Assembly (NCBI GenBank): GCA_937928455.1
Contig: CALFUG010000087.1
Span: 1-6,292 of the forward strand
Source: an uncultured Clostridia bacterium
GTDB taxonomy: Bacteria; Bacillota; Clostridia; Peptostreptococcales; Anaerovoracaceae
Direction: 5' to 3'
Length of the DNA: 6,292 nucleotides
Under the pieces are notes generated by a model. The model was not told the DNA's origin, did not search any database, and saw nothing but the letters and a program-made list of their open reading frames with translations. Shown piece after piece: positions 6,208 to 6,292 of the stretch (positions are counted from its first letter, which is position 1; every line of letters begins with the position of its first letter). Position numbers and translations under genes: made by a program.

Positions 6208-6292
6208 CTAACGCGACATCAATACCACCGTCTCAACGTGGCCCGAGTTGCCATTATTGATGTCAGCGTTCTTGGGAACAGGTCAACTGTTT
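6208..6292 (-). pseudogene. rlmD: Interrupted 3' end of an RlmD/RumA-type 23S rRNA (uracil-5)-methyltransferase gene
   Basis: On the minus strand the window opens with TVDLFPRT (6290 down to 6267) and, in a different frame, continues with GHVETVVLMSR and a TAG stop (6243 down to 6208). Together these match the C-terminal end of RlmD/RumA-family SAM-dependent enzymes that make 5-methyluridine in 23S rRNA, which typically end with a stretch like VDMFPHTxHVETVVLL. Removing exactly 23 nt (6244-6266) joins the two parts into VDLFPRTGHVETVVLMSR with family spacing. The insertion shifts the frame and, read directly, the frame would end at a TGA at 6219-6221 with an unrelated tail. The rest of the gene lies outside the window, so it could be a whole gene with an altered tail or only a fragment. 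Family identification rests on this short motif, recognised from memory. Confidence 0.55.
6215..6264. repeat. 10-bp perfect inverted repeat across the rlmD-like end
   Basis: GACATCAATA at 6215-6224 and TATTGATGTC at 6255-6264 are perfect inverted copies around a 30-nt loop. The right arm lies inside the 23-nt insertion and the left arm is the codons for VLMS of the rlmD-like end. There is no T-run after either arm, so it does not look like an intrinsic terminator. Confidence 0.6.

Noticed and set aside
6069..6260. Open plus-strand frame of 63 codons starting with GTG
   Set aside because: It has no ribosome site, an odd composition, and covers the reverse of the rlmD-like end, which has a recognisable motif on the other strand.
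6175..6292. Plus-strand frame open to the right edge starting MFLKNTIFSMVLTRHQYHRL
   Set aside because: It is the antisense reading of the HVETVVLMSR codons; its ATG also falls between the hexamers of the promoter-like sequence and has no ribosome site.
1..6292. CRISPR array, tRNA or rRNA genes, intact insertion sequence
   Set aside because: No regularly spaced direct repeats, cloverleaf-like sequences, rRNA-like stretches or transposase motifs were found on reading either strand.

Overview
The window looks like chromosomal DNA from a low-to-mid GC Gram-positive anaerobe, most likely a member of the Clostridia. This rests on strong GGAGG-type ribosome binding sites, TTG starts, a secreted M23 peptidase carrying 'copper amine oxidase N-terminal' repeats (common in Clostridia and Paenibacillaceae), a GNAT resembling Bacillus YvbK, and a DUF3788 domain. 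No species can be named from the sequence alone. Every supported gene lies on the minus strand, so the reading order is right to left.

From the right edge: (a) 6208-6292 holds what looks like the last codons of an RlmD/RumA-type 23S rRNA (uracil-5)-methyltransferase gene, broken by an apparent 23-nt insertion; (b) 6061-6207 is non-coding, with a promoter-like sequence on the plus strand; (c) 5164-6039 encodes an exported protein with a C-terminal membrane anchor; (d) 4871-5152 has protein-like translations that switch reading frame repeatedly and is read as a decayed gene; (e) 3517-4797 encodes a secreted M23 (LytM-type) endopeptidase; (f) 2549-3439 encodes a GNAT acetyltransferase fused to a DUF3788 domain; (g) 1713-2480 encodes a class I SAM methyltransferase; (h) 477-1664 encodes a seven-helix membrane diguanylate cyclase; (i) 1-468 encodes a second GNAT acetyltransferase that runs off the left edge.

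Genes (f) to (i) are separated by about 68, 48 and 8 bp, each has its own Shine-Dalgarno sequence, and I see no terminator hairpin between them, so co-transcription is plausible. Gene (e) is 77 bp upstream of (f) and could belong to the same run. The products do not form an obvious pathway. The right half is cell-envelope (exported anchored protein, peptidoglycan peptidase); the left half is small-molecule or protein modification (two GNATs, one methyltransferase) plus c-di-GMP signalling.

The window is mostly ordinary. The points that deserve a second look are the interrupted rlmD 3' end with its 10-bp inverted repeat, the GNAT-DUF3788 fusion, the decayed gene, and the diguanylate cyclase lacking a canonical I-site. 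I found no CRISPR array, tRNA, rRNA or intact mobile element.
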